Made by a program: the position numbers and the translations under genes. From Scedosporium boydii (lineage: Eukaryota; Ascomycota; Sordariomycetes; Microascales; Microascaceae), in assembly GCA_002221725.1 (NCBI GenBank), contig NJFT01000090.1, positions 1 to 64,000 on the forward strand: DNA of 64,000 bases, given 5' to 3'. Under the pieces are notes generated by a model. That model worked only from the letters and a program-made list of their open reading frames with translations, ran no database searches and had not been told where the DNA came from. This document shows positions 10,739 to 20,964 of the stretch, in pieces (position 1 is the stretch's first letter; every line of letters starts with the position of its first letter).

Positions 10739-12511
10739 TTACTGTACAATAAGGATACGACCTTCGTAGGGATTCAAGACACCATCGCTGCTTGGCTTGT
10801 CTGTTGTCGATACGAGAATCTTCAAAGACTCGGGATCCTCCGTTACCTCTTTTACCTCCTCGTGCCAGCATATGTGCTCTTTGGAAAAGTTCATGACAAC
10901 GAGGATCCGGTCATCATCTCGCTCCTTGGTGTAGATGAATAAATGCTCATGATCCGGTCTGATGACGGTATAATTGCCGTAGATGAAGGTATTGGCGTGT
11001 TTCTTGCGAAGCTTGATCATTCGCTTCCAGAATTCCAAAACACTCCCCTCGTCGCCGATTTGCGAGGCTACATTGATCTCGTTGTTGAGCGGGTGGAGCG
11101 CAGCAACAGGCTTGGTGTCGGAGAATCCGAAGTATGGAGCATTCCCGTCCCATGGAATAGGCATACGCGCATTAAATCGACTTAGGTATCGTACCGCCGC
11201 CGCAGCTCGGTCCAACGCCTCTTGGTCATCACCTCGGGTCTTCACAACGAAGTCGTACCAGTAGGTACTCTCAACATCCTTAATCTTGTTCAGCGGGAAG
11301 TCCTGCGGAACGCTAACCATCCCGATCTCCTGGCCTTGGTACAGAAATAGAGTACCCGACATCGTTGTTTGCAGCATGGCTAAGAGAATTCCGGAAGAAA
11401 CTCTATATTCCGGGCTGTCGTTGCCGAATCTGCTGATGCTGCGTGCCTGGTCGTGGCTTTCGAGGAAACTGGCGACCCAGGCATCCGAGCCGTTCATAAC
11501 CTGTTGAATCTGCGACCAGCCGTTCTTCCACTGCGATAGCCAAAACTCCCTAGGGGTGACTTCGTATTTCCGGCCAGGACCCATACCGACGCCGACAACT
11601 TCGAACATGAAAGCCATATCGAGCTGCTTCTTTTCGCCAGAGAGGTAACACAACACGTCATCTCTCCCACAAGTAAAGGGGAGTTCGCCGGCACTAATAA
11701 CTTTCAATTCTCGAAGCTTGGTGCCGATCTGTAAAAGGTAATCGTGGATGTGAGGCCCGTTGCAGGTCAGGGCAACCGGTATTTGCCAAGGCCAGTCGTT
11801 AAAGACCACGGGGGCATCCGGGAGCCCGTCGGGTTTGCTGAGCATGTTGGCAGCGTCGACGCGGAATGAATCGATACCTCTGTTCACCCAAAATACAATC
11901 GCGTCCTCGATGATAGCCTTGCGCATATCAGCGTTATCCCAATTCAAATCTGGTTGTCCGATGGTGAATAGATGGAGATAGTACTCCTCGGTTGTTTCAT
12001 CCCACTGCCAAGCACTCCCCTCGCCAAAGACAGACTTCCAGTTGTTTGGGGGTATCCTGTTTCCCTGGTCGTCGTATTTGGCGGGCCTCCAAAAGTACCA
12101 GTCGCGCTTGGGGTTGTCCTTGGACGACCGGGATTCTAGGAACCAGGGATGCTTGTCGGATGTGTGACTGATAACGAGATCTAACATGACGTGAAGCTTC
12201 CTCTTGTGGCACTCTTCAATGAGGCGATCCATATCTTTGAGGGAGCCGAACGGTGGGTAAACGTCTTTGTAGTTCGAGATGTCGTAGCCGGTGTCGATCT
12301 GAGGGCCGTCGTACATAGGGCTCAGCCAGACCATGTCGACTCCGAGGGACTGGATGTAGTCCAACTTTTCCATGATACCCCCGATGTCGCCGACCCCATC
12401 GCCGTTGGAATCCTTGAAGGACTGGGGGAAGATCTGGTACACCGTTGCTTCTTTCCACCACTTGGCGCCTGGTATGGCTGGTGCCTTGGTTTCGTCGGCG
12501 TCGGCGGACAT
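10739..12511 (-). CDS. GH13 alpha-glucosidase (maltase / isomaltase type)
   Basis: Intronless, 590 aa, cytosolic because no signal peptide is seen. It should hydrolyse terminal alpha-1,4 and/or alpha-1,6 glucosyl bonds of maltose or isomaltose-like sugars. The GH13 order is intact: the N-terminal VYQIFPQSFKDSNGDGVGD strand, the DLVISHTSDKHPWF region, the nucleophile Asp at about 219 in DSFRVDAANM, the acid/base Glu at about 276 in ISAGELPF, and the transition-state-stabilising Asp at about 354 in ESHDQARSISRFG. In most relatives the last motif is NHD; here it is SHD, and the residue after the nucleophile is Ala rather than the Thr or Val seen in yeast maltases and isomaltases, so substrate preference may be shifted. 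The C-terminal beta domain (about 500-590) is complete. The start at 12511 gives a hydrophilic leader of about 15 residues before the conserved WWKEATVYQ. Confidence 0.92.
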   Translation of the reverse strand: MSADADETKAPAIPGAKWWKEATVYQIFPQSFKDSNGDGVGDIGGIMEKLDYIQSLGVDMVWLSPMYDGPQIDTGYDISNYKDVYPPFGSLKDMDRLIEECHKRKLHVMLDLVISHTSDKHPWFLESRSSKDNPKRDWYFWRPAKYDDQGNRIPPNNWKSVFGEGSAWQWDETTEEYYLHLFTIGQPDLNWDNADMRKAIIEDAIVFWVNRGIDSFRVDAANMLSKPDGLPDAPVVFNDWPWQIPVALTCNGPHIHDYLLQIGTKLRELKVISAGELPFTCGRDDVLCYLSGEKKQLDMAFMFEVVGVGMGPGRKYEVTPREFWLSQWKNGWSQIQQVMNGSDAWVASFLESHDQARSISRFGNDSPEYRVSSGILLAMLQTTMSGTLFLYQGQEIGMVSVPQDFPLNKIKDVESTYWYDFVVKTRGDDQEALDRAAAAVRYLSRFNARMPIPWDGNAPYFGFSDTKPVAALHPLNNEINVASQIGDEGSVLEFWKRMIKLRKKHANTFIYGNYTVIRPDHEHLFIYTKERDDDRILVVMNFSKEHICWHEEVKEVTEDPESLKILVSTTDKPSSDGVLNPYEGRILIVQ

Positions 12512-13927
12512 GATTCTGGACGGGTGAGGTCTGAACAGAGAAAGGATAAAACTAAGACGGCTTTGAACGGATACGTACGGGTTCGACGGTGATAATGATA
12601 ATGATCTAGTTGGCTGTGGAGTGTTAAGGTCAAGGTTTTAGGTTGATAGGGCTTTACTTTATAGGGAATGTGGACAACCAGACTTTATTTATTATAGTGC
12701 TGGAGATGAAGAGAGAAATCCTGTTCAATCAGGCCATGACGCGCTCGTCAGATCTACCCGTGCCTTATCGGCAAGTACCTCTCATGGAACCTAAGTTTGC
12801 GCCTTCTAGATGCTGCTCGACCGCGCCGCACCGTATCCTACTGTCCTACTGCACCTTCCCTTAAGCTTTTCACAGTGTTACTAACGAAAAGATGACAACA
12901 CTTTCAATTGAGTATGAAGGCGCGTCAGGGAAAGTGTTCTCATTACGACGTCATAAAGCGGTTTAGTCCTGGAACACAATTGGTTGGGCAGTCGCCACCC
13001 GAGCATGCACAAGAGAGGGCAATGATCACGCACATACGCATGCAGAGCATCAAAATTATCTCACGAGAGAGGCCAGGGCATTTGAGAAGAAAAGGATATT
13101 AATCTGATTCCAGTACCAAGTAGTACTACTAGGGTGAATCGGCCATCTCCAGGATTTTCAGGCCCGGCGGATTTATGTCTGATGGAGGGGAGGGGACCAA
13201 GTCTATGAAATGGTACACCAGTATCTGCCATCAATCTGTTGCATGATTTGGTGTCCCTCTGTCCCCCAAGTTTTAGAAGGAAGTTTAGCTGGTCCCCTAC
13301 CCTTAAAAGAATTTCGTAAGACATTTTAAACAGTCACGTTTCCGTCTCCATCACATGTCATAGGGAGATCTGGTGATGGCGTTTGCCTTTGCGCAGAGTG
13401 TCGAAAATATTCAGAGGTCTATTCATGCCTTGGATTCTAGACCTCAGCCGGCTATTTCCGTTTACTTTACTACATACACATATTGGGTTTCCTGTCTGAA
13501 GTGACGTATTACTTTTTGGCGTGGACGAAACGTGCCGAATTTCCCAGTCGGGCCTCAAGGTAGAGTTCACCATCGTGTTTTTAATTTCGGGGGGGAAAGT
13601 AAACCCAACCCAGAGATCTGAAAATAATCCACCTGAGTGGTCGGGTTTCGGACATTATGTTAATTTAATATCATAGCACAACCACGAGTTTGTTCGTTTG
13701 TTGCTCGAGATCCGCTTCACCAGGCTGCACGCTGTGATTTCGGTGTCAGAATTTGAGCATAGAACTTCCCATCCAAGTTGACAAGCATAATGTAACATCT
13801 TGAGGTTGCTCATGAGCCATGATGCATCGTGTATTTCTCTATCAGTTTCATAACCAAGGGGATTCTAGGTTATCGAAATATGACCCCTTTTCATTTTGGA
13901 AGCCTAACCTGGATCGCAGTCCCCGAA
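12512..13927. other. intergenic, no gene seen
   Basis: Upstream region of the alpha-glucosidase and 3' flank of the reductase. TATAGGG-like and ATTTATTATAG sequences lie near 12657-12697. Reading frames here are short and unsupported. Confidence 0.4.
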
Positions 13928-15028
13928 CTAAGCAAAGATGTACATCGGATGTTGTGGAATGTAAAAACCGGGGTCGTTAAAGCGGAGGCCCCTGTCAAGA
14001 TCGCTGATAGACTGGAGCTCCTCCGGGGTCATGTCGAAGCCAAAGACTTCCAGGTTTTGCCTAAGTCTGTCCTTATTGCTGGACTTGGGGATAACGGCAA
14101 CATTCCGTTGGGTGGACCATCGAAGGAGCACCTGGGAAGGAGTTACCCCGTACTTGGAAGCTAGGGACTTGATGGTGTCATGCTCGAAAAGAATAGAAAT
14201 GTTCCTAGCTTTCTTAGAGAAGAGGTTGGGAAGTTCCAGGAAGGATTTTGGGCCGAACGAGGAGTAGGCAGTGACCACGATATTGTGAAGCTGGGCCATC
14301 TTGATGAGATCTGGCTGGACGAGGTAAGGGTGATGCTCGATCTGCAGGGATGAGACAGGGTGGCGGGCATAAGTTATAACGTCGTAGATAGACTGAGCCT
14401 GGAAGTTGCTGACTCCAATACTCTTTGCGATGCCTTCATCGACAAGCTGCTCGAGGCACCCCCACGTCTCGCGGACAGGGACTTTGTCCTCCTCGACAGT
14501 CCCATCCTCGTCCATCCACCAAGTCTGTTGGTTCTCGTGAGCACCGTGCTCTCTTTTGCAATGATTTCCAATCGCAACTTCAGACTTGGATGCAGCAAAA
14601 CAAGCCCAACAACAATTTCATCGGAGAGCCTAACTTACAGGGTACTTGCGAACCTTGGGGTCAATGTACTTCAAGGCGCAAGGAAAGTGGATAAGCAAAA
14701 GGTCGATATATCCGAGACCCCATGTCTTGTTCTGACTCTTCGCCATATCGATGGCATGCTCCCTACGGTGGTAGTTGTTCCAGAGCTTTGTAGTGATGAA
14801 GATATCCTTTCGATTGACCAGGCCCTCATCAATAGCTCGTCGGATACCCTCGCCTGCCTCACCTTCGTTTTGGTAGTCGTAAGCTCCGTCAAAGAGCCTG
14901 TAGCCGATTTTGATCGCCTCGTAAACATTGTCTGCAGTCGTCTCTTTAGGGATCTTCCAGAGGCCGAGTCCAACAAGGGGCATTTCATTGCCAGAAGCAA
15001 GCTTGACGGTCCTGAAAGGGGGAGCCAT
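13928..15028 (-). CDS. aldo-keto reductase, D-xylose reductase-like
   Basis: A cytosolic NAD(P)H-dependent aldo-keto reductase close to fungal D-xylose reductases (xylose to xylitol, first step of pentose use). Exons are 15028-14639 and 14524-13928; the 114-nt intron is phase 0 and the product is 328 aa. The catalytic tetrad is visible as Asp47 (LFDGAY), Tyr52 (AYDY), Lys81 (TTKLW) and His114 (LIHFP). Further family marks are VGLGLWK near the N-terminus, [45 protein letters not shown], the coenzyme-2'-phosphate loop [13 protein letters not shown] and the C-terminal LRFNDPGF. The intron lies after KYP, where relatives continue PGW; here the second exon starts TWW. Length matches the family (about 320 aa). 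Other pentose or aldose substrates remain possible. Confidence 0.88.
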
Positions 15029-15700
15029 TGTCGTATCAAATGAAACTACACATCAGAAAGCCGAGGAAGCTCTGGAGGAGAGGTGTCTGGAAGCAATTGC
15101 CGATGATGGGTAATTTGCCGAAAGTCTTACAGACTAGTAGTTATTACACGTAGAAAAATACATAGTCAAGAGACAGTCCATCTCGATGATCATCCATTTC
15201 CACGCCCAAACTGAAAAGCGGGTAACTGGTAACCCATGGTTCTGCCAAGTTTAACCCAGATTATACGAGTTTCTCCTGTTGAAAAAAATAAGTCATCCAA
15301 AGTAGGTTCAGCCCACTCTATATTTCCAAAAGCTTAATGAGTAACAAAAAAAGAGAAGTACAAAATTCCACAGCCTGTTTCGAAACCTCAACCTCTCCAA
15401 GTTTCTTCCCTCCCCCTCAAACCCTCCCCCCCCAAAAAAACATCGTCAACCTCAAAATCCCACACGCTCAACAGAGAGCCCAGACAAAGTATTCCCTCAC
15501 GAAAAAGAAGAAGAAAAATTCTAGCAAAAAAAAAAAAAGAAAAAAAAAGAAAAAAAAAGAAAAAAAAAAAAAAAGGCAAAAGCAAAAGCTCCCACTTCTC
15601 CCTCCCCAATTTCTCTTTCCCAATTTCCTCCGCGCCTCATAGTTTTACCGGACCGGGTTCCACGCCGGCGCCTTGCGGAAGCATTTTGTAAGCAGTGTGG
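15029..15700. repeat. intergenic with A-rich low-complexity tract
   Basis: An A-rich tract of about 75 nt at 15502-15576 (AAAAAAAAGA units) follows a C/A-rich stretch. The open frames across it encode only K- or F-runs and are artefacts of composition. Confidence 0.6.
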
Positions 15701-16650
15701 TCACCGCTCGACTACTTGAGCTTCCATAAGTCGTTGGGAATCCAGAACAAAAGTTTGGCATATAACACATACCCACGCGGAGCCTGCCACTCTCAAAGTA
15801 GCGAAGGTGCGTCCCAAGCGAATCTCTACTGGTAAAGGAGTGGTGTCTGGACGAGGACTACACGAGGGACATGCACCGCTCTGATCATCTATTGGCCAGG
15901 GAATAGCCTGGCCATTCACCATCAGATGGACAGTCAGTTCCTTCTGCATCTCTACGAAATGAAGCATGGCGCTCCAGGTCACTTCATCCTCCGCTACAGT
16001 GACAACATCGGCTTCGATGAGAATGGCATTTCCATTAAGAGTAAGCTTGGGGAGTTAGTCTGCCCATAAGGGAAGATTTTGCGGCCAACGACTTATACGG
16101 CCTTCAATGTTTAAGCATTGATGTGGAGTCGTGATTAGTCGACGGGAGTGATAGTTCATAATTAAACCCCCCGGCAAGGGGATATAATTTAGACTACGCT
16201 CCAAAACACCCACAGGAATCGTATCAGAACCTCGGCGTGTTATGAGTAAACTATGAGAAGAGGTTCCACTTGTTCGGAGTCAGTCCATTATTTTATGTGG
16301 TTTAATAGGCGGCGGCAATGCGCCGGCAATGCATCCAGGTTCTCATCCTATAATTCCGATCTTGCGATCTTGGACCCCTAGTGAAATTGCCATCACCATC
16401 TCGCCGCTCGAAAGTCACGCCATGCCTGAGGGTTGGGTCCGTATCAGTCCGAAGGTCCATCGCCCACACCCCAAGACTTTCATCCGTCGAGCTTCCTTGT
16501 ATCCTATTACGACGTTTTGTATACATGGAAGGGCAATAACTCTCCATCGATCTCATCAACAGTAATACAAAATCAAAGTCAAAATATATAGATGCTAGGA
16601 TTCACGAGTTGGAGCATTTCCTCTCCAGACTCAAAGAGAGTGGATATCTC
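15701..16650 (-). pseudogene. stop-interrupted relic of an unrecognised protein gene
   Basis: On the minus strand one frame reads as good protein sequence from about 16282 to 15701 if two stops are ignored: a TGA at 16282-16280 and a TAA at 16057-16055. Between them lie segments such as TIPVGVLERSLNYIPLPGGL and TPHQCLNIEGRISRWPQNLP; after the TAA come LTLNGNAILIEADVVTVAED and MLHFVEMQKELTVHLMVNGQ, ending QVVER at 15701. Further upstream (about 16300-16650) another frame reads protein-like stretches (LFESGEEMLQLVNPSIYIF, FRAARW, ENLDALPAHCRRLL) broken by many stops. The stops are of types that C-to-T change produces from CAA, CAG or CGA. The family is not recognised. An alternative is a gene with unusual introns, but no splice pair removing the TAA was found. 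Confidence 0.45.
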
Positions 16651-17312
16651 GGGCTAAATTTCATTTCTTTAAATTAGTTCTGCTCTCGATCCCCACACCG
16701 CTCCGTTCCCTGACACTAAAACTACCTGCAGGCTATCCATTATAAAATTAGACTAGCTGCGAATCCCGTTCTAGCGTCGACAGCTCCCTAGGTAAGCGAG
16801 GTCCGTTACATTGAGAATGATTATATACGCATAGATCGACCCAAGAAAATGGTCGACACAGGGATTATGACGGGCCTGCCGCGTGCCCGCGTCCGCGACG
16901 CGTACGGGAGAAAGGTCACTAGAGACCAGATGTTGGGTATTTGGCTGATCTTCTTCCCTGTCTCGTTCGATCTGTCTCGAGGACCTAGATGTCGCTGAGT
17001 TACAAATTATTGCCCTTCGATTTAACAACAGGACACGTCTGCTCAAACTACCGATCTACAATAGCTCGCTGGAACCGGGCCGAGAACATGATATCCAGTA
17101 TAGTCCTCGGTTGTAGAAGCTGGGTGAAGGAGATATCGCGATAGATATCGATTATGGTGCATTGTCAGCCCCGTTGTTTTCGACTTTAGCTTTGCTCGCT
17201 TCGTTGATGGATGGAGCAGTCACGTCCTCGTTCAGACCCGCTCTAGATTCCCCTGTGCTTGTCGGGGTTGTACTGAGGGGTGCCACTACGCTCGTTGGCC
17301 CTATGTTTGTTT
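16651..17312. other. intergenic, no gene seen
   Basis: No supported gene. Frames on both strands are short. A pair of GATATCGCGATAGATATCGA-like palindromic repeats lies at about 17130-17152. Confidence 0.35.
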
Positions 17313-17914
17313 CTATTGTAGGTTGGAAGGGGCTATATCCGTGTTCATCAACGGCCTAGCATTGTCGGTTGAGGGCATGCTCGCAGGAGACGTAGGAGTT
17401 GGAGCCATGGGAGTCGGAGTCGCTTCGTTCGCCGGGATTATGTTCGTGTTCGTTGAGGATGCTGTTGGCGGCGGATTCGTGCTCGTCGGAGGTGCATTGG
17501 TGTCAGTTGGTGCCGTTGGGGGTGGCTCCGCACGAGCCTCGCGCCGGCATTAAATGCACCATTTCGCCGGTACCCGAGGCGGTGGAGCGTATTGCGAATG
17601 GCGGACTCGCCAACTTGACCGTCGAACAGCGTCTGGGAGATTTTCTGGTACGTCATCCGGCGGTTCTCCACGGATTCGGACACAAACGAGTCGAGCCGCT
17701 CTTGTTGCGCGGGCGTCAAGGAAGGCGGCCGGCCCGTTCGGGGTGCCACGGTCTCATGTCTGATGGCGTTGGTGATCTGTCGGGCGGTGTATCCGGTGAT
17801 GGAGGCGATCTCGGCCCGAGTCTTGTGACCATCGAAGAAAAGAACCCGGACGCGGTATCTTTCCCTATCGGTAAGATGGCGGGTGCCCGTCCCCGGGCCC
17901 GTTGCTAGGGCCAT
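17313..17914 (-). mobile_element. Tc1/mariner-type transposase DNA-binding fragment
   Basis: The minus-strand frame from 17914 encodes about 115 residues of paired helix-turn-helix DNA-binding sequence as found at the N-terminus of Tc1/mariner transposases. It has LTDRERYRVRVLFFDGHKTR, then a helix-turn-helix (EIASITGYTARQITNAIRHE), a basic GRPPSLTPAQQERL linker, and a second helical part (MTYQKISQTLFDGQVGESAI followed by RNTLHRLGYRR). The DDE catalytic domain is absent. After YRR the frame turns basic and ends at 17438, while a shifted minus frame continues from about 17550 to a TAG at 17315-17313 as a Pro/Thr/Asn-rich tail (PPPTAPTDTNAPPTSTNPPP). This looks like a frameshift that split one reading frame. 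It may be a decayed element or a host gene built from a transposase HTH; no terminal inverted repeats were identified. Confidence 0.6.
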
Positions 17915-19890
17915 GGCAGCCAGTTTTCAGCAGATAAGGCACGATGGGGGTTCGTTCCTCTGAGAAAAGTCTGTCTTGGGGCGCGACGCGTGTCCGATTA
18001 TCCCCAAGCCGGGAGTACATTGTTGTTCATGCATTTTATTATTACAAGTCATGTAGCTTTCATGATGTCTTAAATTGTCAATCGAGCCAATAAGAAAATG
18101 ATAATAATTGTATATTGCCGACAAATACCCGAGAATATACCTTATGACGTGACCATTCTTTTCTCCCGAGGTGAGCAGGAGCCTGGGAGCAGATTATTAT
18201 TGGCGAACGCGATTGAATTCAACGTCCTGGATGTGAAGGTCAGATCTAATCTCGGCCAGTTGACTCGGAACGTGAACCCCATGTTGCATATATGATGTAG
18301 CATGATCTGGATATCACGCGCAAGCCCGAGCGTTCCCGACTGCTCCCAGACTCCAGAGCTCACCAAGTCTTACAGGTCCTCGAGAGAAAGGCAATTGGAA
18401 GAATGACGTCCTGTAAGTGGGCTGTCTTTCTCCACGTGTGGTAATCGCACCAGGGGAAGGGGAAATCTTTCCCGACCAAGAATGGCCCGCCATATAATGG
18501 TTCCGCCATATACCCATGGCCGAGGCCGGCCGATAAGCTAGTGTACGGTTGGGGAGATGATATCCTGGTAGGGAAGACCTTGCGCCTGTATTAAAGGGAA
18601 AAAAAGAAAAACAAAAAGAAAATCCGACCAGGAATGGAAATCCATCTCTCCAACAGGAAACCCGAGTGACGATCATGCCGCCTCGAAGGCAAAATGCGAG
18701 TCATTATAAAGAAGCTAGACCAGAAGATCAACATGTTTTAATAATAATTTTTTTTTAAACTTGAACGCCGAAAAGCCCCGGCTCACCCTGCGGTTTTGTG
18801 TCTGAGCACTTTTGGGGTGATACGATTCTAGTTTGTGGAGATCAACAGCCGATTGTACGGAAAGCAGCTCATGTACCGGCGTGCATGGCGTGATACGATA
18901 CGTCCATCCCCGCGCCAAGCTCTGCGAAAACGACACTACAACGGATGGAGTAATTCGAGCTTTTTGGCGCCCGGAAGATCCGGGACGGTGGCATTTGGTC
19001 AGTGCAGCTGGTCTTCGCATTTTTCTGTTCCAGGTAGCGTGTTGAAATCGATGATATTTGTGGCAACAAGGGAAGAAAAAAAGAAAGAGAAAAGTGAGAA
19101 AAAAGCGGGGTTGTCAGAAGGGCGAAGCATAGTTCTTTGATGACAGCTAACACCCACAACGTGGAAGATCATGGATCAATGAGGTTATTACACTGGTCCA
19201 GACTCCAATGGCAGACACGGAAGGCCCCGACATGCGGTCCTACTCGACGGCATTTTGCTCTCCCAGTCTCCGAAGAGCGGGCCCACGCCTAACGGCTGCT
19301 GTCGGGAAGCAACCAGAGCAGCTATCCCGCATATCCATCCATACTGGTACACTCTTCACTTAGCGCAACATATGTTTGGGGTCGTTGGGTGGATTCACGG
19401 TAGCCTTACTCGGCCGTGTATGAAGGGCGCCTTTCCTCTGAGGACGAGAATGTCGTCATCCGATGGATCCGTCGAGATCGTCAAGGTGCAGGCTTTTGCA
19501 GCTTTTACATCGTCCCATGATGGATCATGAGATTCTCGCTGTTTTCGTGGAACCCGCTCTCCCACCATTTCAGGATGCAGAATTTGCAATGTGATGAATC
19601 GATCTGATTCGCTGCCATACTGACCCATTTGGTGCTTTCAGGCAGTCTTGTTTGATTCTAGATCCGTGACATCTTCATGATACACCAGGGATCGCGTTCG
19701 ACCACGGTCATATAAAGATGTTAGCTGGCTCCCCTCCACTTCTGTATTGAAATCCTCCCCTCCCAAACGTACTGGTTTCGTTCTCCCCTCTTCATTACTA
19801 CTAATCCAACCTTCCTTAGCTTATTAGCTAGGTTTACTTACAGCTTATACCGACCCACCCTTGAATTGATATTCATTTAATACCACGACA
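17915..19890. other. intergenic, mostly featureless
   Basis: About 2 kb without a supported gene. A-rich patches occur at 18597-18630 and 19074-19105. Frames up to 120 aa exist on both strands, but they overlap each other and show no domain, signal peptide or intron pattern. Confidence 0.4.
19711..19716 (+). promoter_or_regulatory. candidate TATA box of the opsin-related gene
   Basis: TATAAA lies 175 nt upstream of the ATG at 19891 and is followed by a CT-rich stretch (about 19730-19800), a common core-promoter arrangement in filamentous fungi. The role is inferred from position only. Confidence 0.35.
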
Positions 19891-20964
19891 ATGAGTTACC
19901 TCGTGGCCCGCGCCAATAAGGTGTTCGACAGTCAGCCTCCTCCGGATGATGCACAGGCCCTGTCGGTGAATGGCTCGAGTTGGTTGTGGGCTGTCACAGC
20001 CGTCTTCCTATTCTCCTTCGTATGTGGTTGACCTTTTCAAATATCAGTCTTGCTTTAGAGTTGCTCTAACTCGGCTTGTGCCTGTCCACAGCTTGTCATT
20101 CTTGCCCTCACCCTCCGACCCCGATATGGCGAACGTGTCTTCCACTACATCTTCTCGACCACCATCCTCGTCGGTGCAATTGCTTACTACACCATGGCAG
20201 CGGACAAGGCCTGGCTCGTTATCCCCCAAGCGAATAATCTCGACAACGGAGAGGCCCGTCAAATGTTCTGGGCTAAATTCGTGTACTGGGTTGTCTCCTT
20301 CCCCGCCTGCGTCCTGTCCCTTGGCCTTGTTAGCGGAGTAACCTGGGCTTCGATCACTTATGGCGTCCTCTTCAGCTGGGTCTGGTAGGTGGTCAAACAT
20401 GATGTGACCTATTGGTGTCAACGAATACTTGCTAACGATTGACCATATCTAGGGTCATCGCCTACTTGGGTGCTGCTGCTACTACCACCAACTACAAGTG
20501 GGGTTACTATACGATTGGCACTGTAGCCTGGCTCATCCTCGTCCTTGGTAGCTTCACCATTGGCCGCACCAGCGCAGCTCGCCTTGGCGTTTCCGGCCAC
20601 TACCTGCTTCTCGCCGGCTGGGTCAACCTCATCTGGCTCCTCTACCCCATCGCCTTCGGTATCAGCGACGGTGGCAACGTAATCGGCATCACCCAGTCTT
20701 TCATCTTCTACGGTATCCTTGATAGTAAGTCTTATCAACACATTTTCTTCCCCGCCGTGCCAAATTGTTTCGTAGACTAACAAAGAATACTTAGTCCTTC
20801 TAATCCCTGTGTTGGCCTTTGCCACCATTGGTCTGTCTTACCAATGGGACTACGCCAAGATGGGTCTCCACTTTACCCGAAGCGGCCGTGGCTACGAGGG
20901 CCCCTACGACGAGAAGGCTGCGGCCCCAGCTCCGACCAACGGCACCAACGGTGCGGAAGTCTAA
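19891..20964 (+). CDS. opsin-related seven-helix protein (Hsp30/YRO2/MRH1 family)
   Basis: A microbial-rhodopsin-fold membrane protein of the fungal opsin-related group, which includes stress-induced plasma membrane proteins. The four exons are 19891-20019, 20092-20384, 20453-20724 and 20795-20964, giving 287 aa; all introns (72, 68 and 70 nt) are GT-AG with consistent phases. Seven hydrophobic segments are visible. The helix C motif that in proton pumps reads RYxDWxxTTP is KFVYWVVSFPAC here, so the primary acceptor Asp is Tyr and the Arg is Lys. In helix G the retinal-binding Lys of the LDVSAK motif is replaced in LDILLIPV by a hydrophobic residue. The protein therefore cannot bind retinal in the usual way and is not a pump. 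The tail is hydrophilic and Pro/Ala/Asn-rich. Known relatives respond to heat or ethanol stress and act as membrane chaperone-like proteins. Confidence 0.9.

Noticed and set aside
15337..15642. Lys-rich open frame
   Set aside because: Produced by the A-rich low-complexity tract.
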